Shown here: positions 25,798-34,022 of the stretch, piece by piece
Position numbering within the stretch: position 1 is the first letter of the stretch
Layout: each line of letters starts with the position of its first letter
Origin: Alphaproteobacteria bacterium
Lineage (GTDB): Bacteria > Pseudomonadota > Gammaproteobacteria > JAGOUN01
Reading direction: 5' to 3'
NCBI GenBank assembly: GCA_021151585.1
Contig: JAGKWX010000013.1
Coordinates: 1 to 49,389, forward strand
Length of the DNA stretch: 49,389 nt
The notes under the pieces: model-generated
Seen by the model: the letters and a program-made list of their open reading frames with translations, nothing else
The model's database searches: none
What the model was told of the DNA's origin: nothing
Made by a program: the position numbers and the translations under genes

Positions 25798-26361
25798 ATG
25801 GCTATTAGAAATCTACCATGTATTATTAACCCGTGCACAGTAGCAGTTACCTTAGGCTTGATGGGAGCAATATCAACTGCCTTAGGTTCTGTCATGTATT
25901 CTGATGAAAAAAATCTTGGTGCTAATACACTAAGTGCATTTACCGGCTGCGTTGTGAATGGCGCAATCGCTGGATCACTCAGCCGCTTTATTGTTTATGA
26001 TGATCGTCCGGCTGCTCCTGATGAGATACGTTTTGATCCTGCTTTTGTATCTTCACTATTTATTATATCCGCTTTCTTCGCAGGACCTGTTATGGGTCAA
26101 GCCGTACTTGGTCAGCGTATCTCGCGTGAAGTGACTGCTCAGGAATCCCTAGGTTTCGCGTTCATAAACGTATCTTACATAATTGCAGTTCTAGCTGCGC
26201 ACTATTGTTGCCCATCTAAACGTACTCAGTGTTGTTCAACGCTATTTTCTCGTTCAAGGCCTAATGCATTATTAACAGCTGACCTAATCAATAACGAACA
26301 ATTGACTTCTGGCTTGCCCAATAACGAACAATTGCCTTCTGGCTTGTCTAATAACGTGTAA
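25798..26361 (+). CDS. Gly/Cys-rich membrane protein, paralogue B
   Basis: 187 residues with AAGG before the ATG. It shares spaced blocks with the 176-aa divergent gene: INPCTVAVTLGLMGAISTALGS, EKNLGANTLSAFTGCVVNGAIAGS, FAGPVMGQAVLG, and QCCSTLFSRSRPNALLTADL. Hydrophobic segments lie at about 12-32, 42-62, 80-105 and 118-140. The C-terminus carries two copies of a ten-residue repeat (NNEQLxSGLx), encoded by a 30-base tandem repeat. The function is unknown; it is possibly a small integral membrane family specific to this lineage. Confidence 0.7.
   Translation: MAIRNLPCIINPCTVAVTLGLMGAISTALGSVMYSDEKNLGANTLSAFTGCVVNGAIAGSLSRFIVYDDRPAAPDEIRFDPAFVSSLFIISAFFAGPVMGQAVLGQRISREVTAQESLGFAFINVSYIIAVLAAHYCCPSKRTQCCSTLFSRSRPNALLTADLINNEQLTSGLPNNEQLPSGLSNNV
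26290..26349 (+). repeat. 30-bp tandem repeat (two copies) in the 3' end of paralogue B
   Basis: Units 26290-26319 and 26320-26349 differ by three bases and encode NNEQLTSGLP and NNEQLPSGLS; a third partial unit (NN) follows. Length change by whole units would keep the frame. Confidence 0.9.
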
Positions 26362-26373
26362 TGGCAATCGTCT

Positions 26374-26470
26374 GTGCTTGTTATGAACAAATTCGGACTC
26401 TAGCGACTAGCGCCCAGGGGAACTCATAGCCCCTGCGGCTGCTAGTCAAGTATATCAGCGTGCTTGTTAT
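26374..26470. repeat. palindrome bracketed by an 11-bp direct repeat
   Basis: GTGCTTGTTAT occurs at 26374-26384 and again at 26460-26470. Between them is a large imperfect hairpin (26405-26447: GACTAGC ... GCTAGTC outside, CAGGGG/CCCCTG inside). It could be a MITE-like insertion with target duplication, or simply a bidirectional terminator between paralogue B and the convergent sdaA. Confidence 0.5.
26405..26447. terminator. possible bidirectional terminator hairpin
   Basis: Outer stem GACTAGC/GCTAGTC and inner stem CAGGGG/CCCCTG with a small asymmetry and a 9-nt loop, between two convergent genes. No U tract follows in either direction, so this is a structural guess. Confidence 0.4.
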
Positions 26471-26484
26471 TGTTTAAATTAGCC

Positions 26485-27879
26485 TTAACATTCGATATAA
26501 CTAGCCGCCAATCCGCCTAATGATGTTTCTTTATAGATATGATTCATATCTTCCCCGGTTTTTTTCATAGTGAGAATGGCTTGATCGAGTGAGATTTTAT
26601 GCTGTCCATCACTTTCAAGAGCCATGCGTGCCGCATTGACAGCTTTCCAGGATCCCATGGCATTCCGCTCAATACAGGGAATTTGCACGAGCCCGCCAAC
26701 GGGATCGCAGGTCATGCCAAGATGATGTTCTATGGCAATCTCAGCAGCATTTTCGATTTGCTCAAGTGTACCACCCAATACGGCGGTTAATGCGCCGGCT
26801 GCCATGGAAGAGGCAACGCCGACTTCGCCTTGGCAGCCGACTTCGGCGCCGGAAATGGAGGCATTTTTCTTGTAAAGAATGGCGATAGCGCCGGCAGTCA
26901 GTAGAAATGCAATAATTTTTTCTTCTTTATTAGAAGGCGTGTAAAATGTTAAATAGTAATGTAAAACTGCGGGGATAATTCCTGCGGCGCCATTAGTGGG
27001 CGCGGTGACAACGCGTCCACCCGCAGCATTTTCCTCATTCACTGCAATTGCAAATAAATTTAGCCAACTCATGCTATCAATATGTTCATACGAAGCCGGT
27101 TTACCTTTGTTCATTAGTAATTCATATAGTCCATGAGCGCGGCGTTTGACGTTTAAACCCCCTGGTAAAATGCCATCGGTTGAGCAGCCTTTTTCAATAC
27201 AGGCTTGCATAACGGAATAGACTGTTAGTAAACGTTCACGTACCTTTTCTTCACCATGCATTGCGGCTTCATTCGCCATCATTAGTTGCGCAATAGTTAG
27301 ATGATGTTGGCGGCATTGTGTTATTAAATCGGCGGTGGTATTGAAAGAGTAGGGGCATAGTTTGTCTTGGTGTTGAGGGGGTTGATTGCTGCTAGCTTCG
27401 ATGCTTTCTTCGTTCGCTTCAATAATAAATCCACCGCCAATCGAGTAGTAAATATCATGTGCAATCAAGTTACTTTCTTTGTCAAATGCTTTGAAGCTCA
27501 TTCCGTTGGAATGTTTGGGTAGTAAGGTTGCTAGATTTAATATTAAATGTAACGCTGGATTAAATGAAATTTTCTTTTTTTGATTCAGAAAAATAATGTG
27601 CGACCCATCTATTGTTTTCATTCGTTCTTCAACAGAATCGGGATCAATCGTTGCAGGATCTTCGCCTTCGAGTCCCATTAAAATGGCTTTATCCGTACCA
27701 TGGCCTTTGCCTGTAAAAGCAAGTGATCCATGTGCTTCGACGGTAACGTAATGTACTTGGTCTATAAACTCAGTTTGTGTCATTTTAATTGCAAATTTGT
27801 GTGCAGCACGCATGGGGCCAACGGTGTGTGAACTTGATGGACCGATGCCAATTGAAAAAAGGTCGAATACGCTGATCAT
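26485..27879 (-). CDS. sdaA: L-serine dehydratase, iron-sulfur type
   Basis: 464 residues, the usual single-chain length. It deaminates L-serine to pyruvate using a [4Fe-4S] cluster. The N-terminal beta domain begins MISVFDLFSIGIGPSSSHTVGPMRAA. The alpha domain has AAGGRVVTAPTNGAAGIIPAVLHYY, ISGAEVGCQGEVGVASSMAAGAL and GMTCDPVGGLVQIPCIERNAMGSWKAVNAARMAL, including the cluster cysteines. The start overlaps the stop of the CsiV-like gene by four bases (ATGA). Together with SucA and GltA it fits an amino-acid-driven TCA metabolism. Confidence 0.95.
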   Translation of the reverse strand: MISVFDLFSIGIGPSSSHTVGPMRAAHKFAIKMTQTEFIDQVHYVTVEAHGSLAFTGKGHGTDKAILMGLEGEDPATIDPDSVEERMKTIDGSHIIFLNQKKKISFNPALHLILNLATLLPKHSNGMSFKAFDKESNLIAHDIYYSIGGGFIIEANEESIEASSNQPPQHQDKLCPYSFNTTADLITQCRQHHLTIAQLMMANEAAMHGEEKVRERLLTVYSVMQACIEKGCSTDGILPGGLNVKRRAHGLYELLMNKGKPASYEHIDSMSWLNLFAIAVNEENAAGGRVVTAPTNGAAGIIPAVLHYYLTFYTPSNKEEKIIAFLLTAGAIAILYKKNASISGAEVGCQGEVGVASSMAAGALTAVLGGTLEQIENAAEIAIEHHLGMTCDPVGGLVQIPCIERNAMGSWKAVNAARMALESDGQHKISLDQAILTMKKTGEDMNHIYKETSLGGLAASYIEC

Positions 27880-28514
27880 AGTGTTGCTCTAGTAATTTTT
27901 ATTAAAGCGCCATAAATTGGCCCGTCAATATATTGTATTTGATTGCTTGGTGTTTGAAACGATTCATTTACTGTATCGATATCAACCAATCCATTGGCAA
28001 TAGGAGTCAAAAGTTGCGATTGAAAATGCACGTCGAGAGTATATTTAAGTGTAATGTCGATTAATAAATCTAATGCTTCACCGTTATTCAAGTTTTTATG
28101 GGCATAAAAGCGAGAAGGCGCGCTGTAAGATAATTCGGCATTCCAGGCGCCATTATACAAAATTTCATAATTTTTATTTTTATATAAAGCATAATATGAA
28201 TCTGCTAGGAGAGATTGTCGCGCTGGTAATAGGTCATAAGCAGTGGTATTCGCAAACATTTGCGGAGTCCAGCGTTCGGTTAATCGAGGCGCTGTGTTTT
28301 TATCAGCTGGAAAATGTTTGAATACTAAAATAGAGATAGTGTAGCTGCGGGTGTCAATGGGTTGTGCAAAGGCAGTGGAGTTAAAACAAGATAAAACGAG
28401 TATGACGGTAGCTATCGTGCCATGCCAGCGAAGGCTGGCACCTAGTTTCCTTATTCCTAAGGCTACTTGGCTCCAGTCTCCTTTGGGGTGGTATGATTGT
28501 TGAGTTCGCTTCAA
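27876..28514 (-). CDS. CsiV-like exported protein with a REP-derived N-terminus
   Basis: 212 residues if translation starts at the TTG at 28514. No ATG, GTG or TTG lies in frame between that TTG and the hydrophobic export segment (IATVILVLSCFNSTAFAQ at about 34-51). The mature part begins YTISILVFKHFPADKN, resembling the opening strand of the CsiV/PF10972 peptidoglycan-binding family; this is a weak match. Residues about 25-37 (GASLRWHGTIATV) are encoded by a REP-like palindrome that also occurs in intergenic DNA at 38384-38418. It lies between minE (4-nt gap) and sdaA (4-nt overlap). The start is uncertain and no good Shine-Dalgarno is seen, so expression may have been altered by the repeat. 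Confidence 0.6.
   Translation of the reverse strand: MKRTQQSYHPKGDWSQVALGIRKLGASLRWHGTIATVILVLSCFNSTAFAQPIDTRSYTISILVFKHFPADKNTAPRLTERWTPQMFANTTAYDLLPARQSLLADSYYALYKNKNYEILYNGAWNAELSYSAPSRFYAHKNLNNGEALDLLIDITLKYTLDVHFQSQLLTPIANGLVDIDTVNESFQTPSNQIQYIDGPIYGALIKITRATL
28407..28442 (-). repeat. REP-like palindromic element A (inside coding region)
   Basis: The core is TGCCAGC-GAAG-GCTGGCA (28423-28440), a 7-bp stem. With its flank it matches element B (38384-38418) over about 35 bases with few differences. It is read as GASLRWHGTIATV within the CsiV-like protein. Confidence 0.75.
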
Positions 28515-28518
28515 CGTG

Positions 28519-28770
28519 TTATTCCGCTTCTTGCATCACAAAATTCATTTCAATCGTCGAATGATTATCTTGTCGATGCATTTGAATGTTAATTTGATCT
28601 TCTTGTAACGGAACATATTTTGCGATTACCGCAATCAATTCTTTTTTTAATTTGGGTAGAAAATCAGGGGCGGCATTATTTGATCGTTCGTGCGAAATAA
28701 TAATTTGTAACCTTTCCTTGGCAAGGCTAGCTGATTTTTTTCCTGGCAACAAAAATTTTAAAATGCTCAT
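28519..28770 (-). CDS. minE: cell division topological specificity factor MinE
   Basis: 83 residues, normal length. It stimulates MinD ATPase and drives Min oscillation so that division happens at mid-cell. An N-terminal membrane/MinD-binding segment (MSILKFLLPGKKSASLAKERLQIIISHERS) is followed by the topological domain ending QINIQMHRQDNHSTIEMNFVM. GAGGA lies before the ATG, which overlaps the minD end by four bases. Confidence 0.96.
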   Translation of the reverse strand: MSILKFLLPGKKSASLAKERLQIIISHERSNNAAPDFLPKLKKELIAVIAKYVPLQEDQINIQMHRQDNHSTIEMNFVMQEAE

Positions 28771-29600
28771 GCTTTTGTATCCTCGCCAATACCGAACATA
28801 CGTTTTAATAAACTGCGTTTTGGTTTTTTTAGAAATGATTCCGGTGTTTTATCTTCACCGATTAATTTTGCAATCGCTTGGCGGTAAGCAAGTCCAGCTT
28901 CGCTTTCATCAAATAAGGTAACAGGAACTCCTGCGTTGGAAGCATTTAAGACATCTTGTGATTCAGGAATAATGCCCAGTAATGGAATGGCTAAAATATC
29001 TTGAATATCTTTTACGCTTAACATTTCACCTTTACGTACACGTTGTTCAGAATAGCGTGTAATTAATAAATGCTCTTGAATCGGTTCTTGTCCGGTTTCA
29101 GCGCGATGCGATTTGCTGTTTAAAATACCTAAAATACGATCTGAATCTCGTACCGATGAAACCTCAGGATTCGTTACCACAACGGCCGTGTCTGCATAAT
29201 ACATTGCCATCATGGCGCCTTTTTCAATACCTGCTGGTGAATCGCAGACAATATAATCAAAGCTTTCCTTTAGTTCATCTATAACAGTTTTTACACCTTC
29301 TTCGGTAAGAGCATCTTTATCACGTGTTTGTGACGCTGGTAAGACAAATAGTGTTTCACAGCGCTTATCTTTAATTAACGCCTGTTTAACGCTAGCTTCT
29401 TTATTAATCACATTAATTAAATCATAAACAACACGACGTTCGCAGCCCATAATTAAATCAAGATTTCGAAGCCCGACATCGAAGTCAATGACAACGGTTT
29501 TAAAGCCGCAAAGAGCTAGGCCTGTAGAAATGGCAGCGCTAGTGGTGGTTTTACCAACCCCACCTTTGCCGGAGGTAACGACGATTACATGTGCTGTCAA
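28767..29600 (-). CDS. minD: septum site-determining ATPase MinD
   Basis: 277 residues from a TTG at 29600. An AGGAGA Shine-Dalgarno lies six bases before that codon, and the protein then begins like other MinDs (TAHVIVVTSGKGGVGKTT). An upstream in-frame start at 29639 would add 13 unsupported residues. The deviant Walker A is SGKGGVGKTT; DFDVGLRNLDLIMGCERRVVYD, CDSPAGIEKGAM and VTNPEVSSVRDSDRI follow. The C-terminal amphipathic membrane helix is KPKRSLLKRMFG. It recruits MinC to the membrane and is the middle gene of minCDE. Confidence 0.96.
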   Translation of the reverse strand: MTAHVIVVTSGKGGVGKTTTSAAISTGLALCGFKTVVIDFDVGLRNLDLIMGCERRVVYDLINVINKEASVKQALIKDKRCETLFVLPASQTRDKDALTEEGVKTVIDELKESFDYIVCDSPAGIEKGAMMAMYYADTAVVVTNPEVSSVRDSDRILGILNSKSHRAETGQEPIQEHLLITRYSEQRVRKGEMLSVKDIQDILAIPLLGIIPESQDVLNASNAGVPVTLFDESEAGLAYRQAIAKLIGEDKTPESFLKKPKRSLLKRMFGIGEDTKA

Positions 29601-29715
29601 TTGGATTCTCCTATTCAAAATATTTACGTAATTTATCACTGTGTGCTTTGTTTTAGCAACATTATTTCAGCAAGAAGCCGCTCACGGCTAGCCTGGGTAT
29701 GGCTGCGCTGAGTTG
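29601..29715 (-). other. minC-minD intercistronic gap with hairpin
   Basis: A 115-nt gap, long for a Min operon. It contains the hairpin AGCCG-CTCA-CGGCT at 29676-29689. The hairpin has no U tract, so read-through is likely. It could set relative MinC and MinD levels. Confidence 0.35.
29607..29612 (-). promoter_or_regulatory. Shine-Dalgarno deciding the TTG start of minD
   Basis: AGGAGA on the minus strand, six bases before TTG 29600. It supports the TTG over the upstream start. Confidence 0.75.
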
Positions 29716-30417
29716 CTATAGTACTTTAAATTGCAGTTTATCGTTTTCAAGAAAAACCTCTAAAAACTGATGACCTGATCTATATTGATCGGGTATTTGC
29801 TCGCTTACTAAATAATGGCCGGCAATAGCAATTAACTCTGAGTCTAAATTTCTACAAAAAATTCTAGCGTTTTCATTGCCATGAGCGCCAGCTAATGCGC
29901 GTCCATTAAGGCTGCCGTAAATATGGATATTACCATCTGCAATAACTTCAGCGCCATGGCTAATCGATGCGGTAACAATTAAATCACCATCTTTAGCATA
30001 TATTTGCTTGCCGGATCTGACAGGTTGGTCGATAATTTTTGTTGTTGTGTTTGCTGATGAACTGGGTTTTATTTCCGCTGCTGGTTTTTCAGGTGCTGTG
30101 GCAGTTTCTGCTTGTGCAATAATGGCTAAATGTTGTTCTTTAGCTATGTTTTTGTATTCTTGATTATAGCTTTTTAATCCGATCGGATTTAAGCGGTATT
30201 TTCTCAATAAATTAATTAGTTTAATGACATCAAAGGGTAGGGATTGCAATTCTACGGTGGTCAAATCGATAACGACTGGTGTAGCATCAAAAAACTGCGG
30301 TGTCTTTTCCACCAAAGCAGCGAGTTGAGTTTCTACTATATCCAAATTTGGAGTAAATAAAATCAGTGATGTAAATGTTAGCGAAGAAGCTTTTAATTGG
30401 AATCCGTTGTTGCTCAT
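29716..30417 (-). CDS. minC: septum site-determining protein MinC
   Basis: 233 residues from the ATG at 30417; an upstream TTG in frame is less likely. MinC blocks FtsZ polymerisation at the poles. An N-terminal domain (FQLKASSLTFTSLILFTPNLDIVETQLAALVEKTP) and a Pro/Ala-rich linker (about 109-130) are followed by the C-terminal beta-helix (VRSGKQIYAKDGDLIVTASISHGAEVIADGNIHIYGSLNGRALAGAHGNENARIFCRNLDSELIAIAGHY). It is the first gene of minCDE; no clear Shine-Dalgarno. Confidence 0.94.
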   Translation of the reverse strand: MSNNGFQLKASSLTFTSLILFTPNLDIVETQLAALVEKTPQFFDATPVVIDLTTVELQSLPFDVIKLINLLRKYRLNPIGLKSYNQEYKNIAKEQHLAIIAQAETATAPEKPAAEIKPSSSANTTTKIIDQPVRSGKQIYAKDGDLIVTASISHGAEVIADGNIHIYGSLNGRALAGAHGNENARIFCRNLDSELIAIAGHYLVSEQIPDQYRSGHQFLEVFLENDKLQFKVL

Positions 30418-30663
30418 AAAATTACGCAATAGTTATTTGCAGTGGATTATTCGTGAATTTGTCTCAATAATCAAGAAGTCGCTGTATAACGAATAGCTGA
30501 GCTTGTGCAGTTAATGGATCTAAATAGGGTAAATTTAAGCTTCTCGTGACCATGCTTTATGAAATATCTAGGCTAATTCTTGAGCGAAATTTTTTCGCTA
30601 CTACTTTTTTTGCGAATTCTGGTTTATTCTACTGTATATGCTTAATTTAGATATGGATTTGCA

Positions 30664-32292
30664 ATGGACATTTTACAGGGTTGGTATCAGCAATTTGGCT
30701 CGTTAAACGATTATTATTCCTTATTTTCGCAACGTTTTGCAAAAAATGATGCTTTTGTTCAATTTGGCGCCACAATTAGTTATGGCGAAATATGGCAGCA
30801 AGCGAAAAAATTTGCCGCGTTTTTACAGCAAAAAAACATTCAGAAGGGCGATCGAATTGCGATTATTTTACCAAACTGCATGCCTTACCCAGTCTGTATC
30901 ATGGCAACTCACCTAGTCGGTGGCGTAGTGTTGAATTTAAATCCAGAATACACCATGTACGAATTAGAAGCGCGCTTACAAGACGCCGCACCTACTGTGG
31001 TGATTGTCCTTGATTGTTTTGCCGCTAAATTGGCTGAGGTATTAAAAACTGTCAATATCCCTAGTACGGTAGTCGTTTCGATTGGTGACTTGTTGCCGAC
31101 ATGGAAGCGCGTTGGTTTACAAATGATGCTACATCTCATGCAACGCATTCCACGTTTTTATATTGCTAATGTCACTTCCTTCCGTGCTGCTTTGCAGCAT
31201 GGTTGTTCACTCTCGCTGTTGCCTGTATCTATCGATAAACATGATCTAGCCTTGTTGCAATACACTGGCGGCACTACCGGTACAACAAAAGCAGCGATGC
31301 TAACACACGGTAATTTATTGGCTAATCTGGAGCAAACACGTTTGTTATTTGGTGATTTTTTGCAGGAAGGTAAAGAGATTAGCGTATTTGCTTTGCCGAT
31401 GTATCATATTTTTTGCTTAACTATTAATTTCTTGTTAGCCATGGGGTTGGGCGTCAAACATATTATGATTCTCGATCCGCGACAATTACATTCCTTAATC
31501 AAGCAAGTACGGAAACATCCAGTAACCATGTTCATTGGTGTGAGCACGTTGTTTGATAAGTTATCGCGTCACCCCAAATTTTCAAGCTTGGATTTGTCAC
31601 ACTTAAAATTGAATGTCGCTGGTGGTATGGCGGTAAAAGACGTTGTTGCAAAACGGTGGCAAGAATTGACGGGTGTTCCGATTTTGGAAGGATATGGATT
31701 AACAGAAACATCGCCGGTTGTCTGTATGAATGATTTACAAAGCCGTGAATTTAATGGTTCGATTGGTAAACCACTGGCAGCAACTGAGATTGAGTTCTTG
31801 GATGATGCCTTGATGCCAGTAAAACAAGGTGAAATTGGTGAATTAGCAGTACGTGGTCCTCAAGTTATGCAGGGATATTGGCATCAAGATCTTGAGACGA
31901 AAAAAGTATTTACCACAGAAGGTTTTTTTCTAACCGGTGATATGGGGTATCGAGATGCTGAAGGATATGTTTTTTTAAAAGAACGTAAAAAGGATATGAT
32001 CGATATTTCTGGTTTAAAAGTGTATCCTTCCGAGGTAGAGGAAGTATTGTTAGAGCAGGATCATGTGGTTGAGGCCGCGGTTATTGGTGAACCAACGCCT
32101 GAAGGTGGTGAAAAGGTTGTGGCCTATGTTGTAACGGATAAATCACATATTTTAGAACAAGAACTGATTCGTGCCTGTCGTAAAAAATTAACAGCTTATA
32201 AACTGCCTAAAAAAATATATTTTTGCGATAGCTTGCCAAAAAGTAATGTTGGTAAAATATTAAAACGTGAATTAAGAGATAGAAAAAGGTAA
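30664..32292 (+). CDS. fadD: long-chain fatty acid-CoA ligase (FadD-like)
   Basis: 542 residues (E. coli FadD 561). It activates fatty acids to acyl-CoA through an acyl-AMP. The AMP-binding motif is LLQYTGGTTGTTKAAMLTHGN, followed by LEGYGLTETSPVVCMN, FFLTGDMGYRDAEGYVFLKERKKDMIDISGLKVYPSEVEEVL and the C-terminal catalytic Lys region PKSNVGKILKRELRD. These fit a FadD-type acyl-CoA synthetase. It is followed after 2 nt by an outer membrane protein gene, suggesting co-expression and possibly use of host-derived lipids. Confidence 0.9.
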   Translation: MDILQGWYQQFGSLNDYYSLFSQRFAKNDAFVQFGATISYGEIWQQAKKFAAFLQQKNIQKGDRIAIILPNCMPYPVCIMATHLVGGVVLNLNPEYTMYELEARLQDAAPTVVIVLDCFAAKLAEVLKTVNIPSTVVVSIGDLLPTWKRVGLQMMLHLMQRIPRFYIANVTSFRAALQHGCSLSLLPVSIDKHDLALLQYTGGTTGTTKAAMLTHGNLLANLEQTRLLFGDFLQEGKEISVFALPMYHIFCLTINFLLAMGLGVKHIMILDPRQLHSLIKQVRKHPVTMFIGVSTLFDKLSRHPKFSSLDLSHLKLNVAGGMAVKDVVAKRWQELTGVPILEGYGLTETSPVVCMNDLQSREFNGSIGKPLAATEIEFLDDALMPVKQGEIGELAVRGPQVMQGYWHQDLETKKVFTTEGFFLTGDMGYRDAEGYVFLKERKKDMIDISGLKVYPSEVEEVLLEQDHVVEAAVIGEPTPEGGEKVVAYVVTDKSHILEQELIRACRKKLTAYKLPKKIYFCDSLPKSNVGKILKRELRDRKR

Positions 32293-32294
32293 AA

Positions 32295-32924
32295 ATGAAA
32301 ATATTGATTAAAAGTTTGTTATTATTCAGTTTCGCAACATCAGTTGTTGCGGAAAGTGTTTATAATCCTGGTGAGTTTTATTTTTCTCCTGGCGTAGCGT
32401 ATTATAATTTTTCTGATAAACGAGCATTACAAAATTCAGCGATGGCCGATATCAGTGCTGGCTTTATTGTTTCTAATCAATTCAGCCTGGAAGCATTTTA
32501 TGGCCAGGCGTCAACTGAAGAATTGCCGAGTAACTCGGATCAACATGCTCGTTTTTATATGTATTCTACTAACGGTGTATATCATTTTAATCAAGATGCG
32601 CAAGCTATTATTCATCCTTATGCCTTGGCTGGCTTAAGTATCACAAATCAAGCAGATAACAATACTGTATCTGGTAATACTACGCTGCTTGGAATCAATG
32701 CCGGCATCGGCGTGGAATATTTTGTTAACCCTAGTATCAGTCTTGTTGCTGATGCACGTGATGTCTATACGCTAAGTGGCGGACAAAATGATTGGATGAT
32801 TAGTGGTGGTATTAAATTTTTATTTGGTGGCAATACCATATCAGAAACATCTGTTGAGCCAGCGACAACAGATGGCCCAACTGGCTTTTATCAGTTGCAA
32901 GAACCAATAGCAAGTAATCAATAA
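32295..32924 (+). CDS. outer-membrane beta-barrel protein (OmpA N-terminal/OprF-like)
   Basis: 209 residues. A signal peptide (1-20, ...ATSVVA-ES) is followed by alternating strands typical of an 8-stranded barrel: GEFYFSPGVAYYNFSDKR, AMADISAGFIVSNQFSLEAFYGQAS, HARFYMYSTNGVYHF, IIHPYALAGLSITNQ, TTLLGINAGIGVEYFVNPSISLVADAR, and WMISGGIKFLFGG. A roughly 30-residue tail rich in Thr/Pro/Gln follows instead of an OmpA peptidoglycan-binding domain. AAAGG precedes the ATG, 2 nt after fadD. The role is unknown; porin-like or structural. Confidence 0.8.
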   Translation: MKILIKSLLLFSFATSVVAESVYNPGEFYFSPGVAYYNFSDKRALQNSAMADISAGFIVSNQFSLEAFYGQASTEELPSNSDQHARFYMYSTNGVYHFNQDAQAIIHPYALAGLSITNQADNNTVSGNTTLLGINAGIGVEYFVNPSISLVADARDVYTLSGGQNDWMISGGIKFLFGGNTISETSVEPATTDGPTGFYQLQEPIASNQ

Positions 32925-32939
32925 TTGGAGGTTAAGATA

Positions 32940-34022
32940 ATGGCTTATTCTTTAGAGCACGATCCTTTTAGACCGGCAGTTTACGGCGCTCCAGTGATAG
33001 CGGGGTCACTTGATGGTATGCAATTAAGTGCTATGGTTATTTATCAAATGATTAGAGACTGGGAAAAAGATCGTAATGCTATGTTTTGGCGTGAGGAAGA
33101 AGTTGAGATGGATAGGCGAGTGATTGATAGCACAATTTCTCTTACGCTTGAGCCGCGTAAAAAAGAAATCCTGGATATGATTCCGCACAGTGAAAACAAT
33201 ACAGAAGAAAAAGATGAGCTTGAAAAATTACTTAATGCATTTATTTCTATGTTGAAAAAAGTGGGTGAGCATTTTCTAGAGCTTGATAGAGCTGTTGAGC
33301 GCTCAGTAGAGAAAGATATCCAGTCATTAGGTGGGTATGACGCTATTGGAGTCAAAAAAGAACAATTTGACAATTTCAAACGCTACGTTAGAGAAGCGGT
33401 TTATGACTTACATGGGGGGATGCCGCCTGTATTGAGTGAAATGATTGATATTGCTAAAAAGCATCTTTCTTTTGATGTTAGTCCAGTCGCACTTGAAAAA
33501 TGGGTGGAAACTGCATGGAAAAGGGGTGTCACGCCAACAGAGTTTGACAATATGATGAGTCAACTTCCTCAAGAGGAGTTTGATAGTTTTAAACAAAATT
33601 TAACGCCGCATTTACCTACTTTGGCTGTCACGTCGCCCCCTCAGCCAGTCAAGGTTTCTAAAATGACAGATGACGAGCTTGAGCAATATCGGTATTCTCT
33701 AGCAAAAATAACTCACGAAGGTATCAAAAATGGAGAAATTTCTACTAATCTCTCAGAAAAAGATACCACGAAATTCACGGATTTCTTTGTCAGAAATCAG
33801 GTTTCTGATCCTCGAGCTCGCCTCATATTAATGATATATACAAGAAAAGTTGCAGAGAACGATGCTTCGCTTCGTGAAAAAATAGATGAGGGCTTAGGCG
33901 CGCTACGCAGCAAAATAGTGTCAAATCAAGCGGCAGTTCGTGTTGAGAATGATACTGCTCGCAAAGAAAATAATAGCGTATATAAAACGCCGACTTTGCA
34001 GCCACAACAACACGCTAACTAA
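32940..34022 (+). CDS. orphan helical protein, possible effector
   Basis: 360 residues from the ATG at 32940, which has GGAGG about 9 nt upstream; an in-frame TTG at 32925 precedes the Shine-Dalgarno and is unlikely. The protein is charged and mostly helical, without signal peptide, membrane segments or a recognised domain. One heptad-like segment lies at about 75-110 (EEKDELEKLLNAFISMLKKVGEHFLELDRAVERS). The C-terminal 40 residues are polar and look disordered (Asn/Gln/Thr-rich). It follows the barrel gene by 15 nt. Soluble, orphan, with a flexible polar C-terminus: it could be a secreted effector, but no secretion signal can be proven. Confidence 0.65.
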   Translation: MAYSLEHDPFRPAVYGAPVIAGSLDGMQLSAMVIYQMIRDWEKDRNAMFWREEEVEMDRRVIDSTISLTLEPRKKEILDMIPHSENNTEEKDELEKLLNAFISMLKKVGEHFLELDRAVERSVEKDIQSLGGYDAIGVKKEQFDNFKRYVREAVYDLHGGMPPVLSEMIDIAKKHLSFDVSPVALEKWVETAWKRGVTPTEFDNMMSQLPQEEFDSFKQNLTPHLPTLAVTSPPQPVKVSKMTDDELEQYRYSLAKITHEGIKNGEISTNLSEKDTTKFTDFFVRNQVSDPRARLILMIYTRKVAENDASLREKIDEGLGALRSKIVSNQAAVRVENDTARKENNSVYKTPTLQPQQHAN

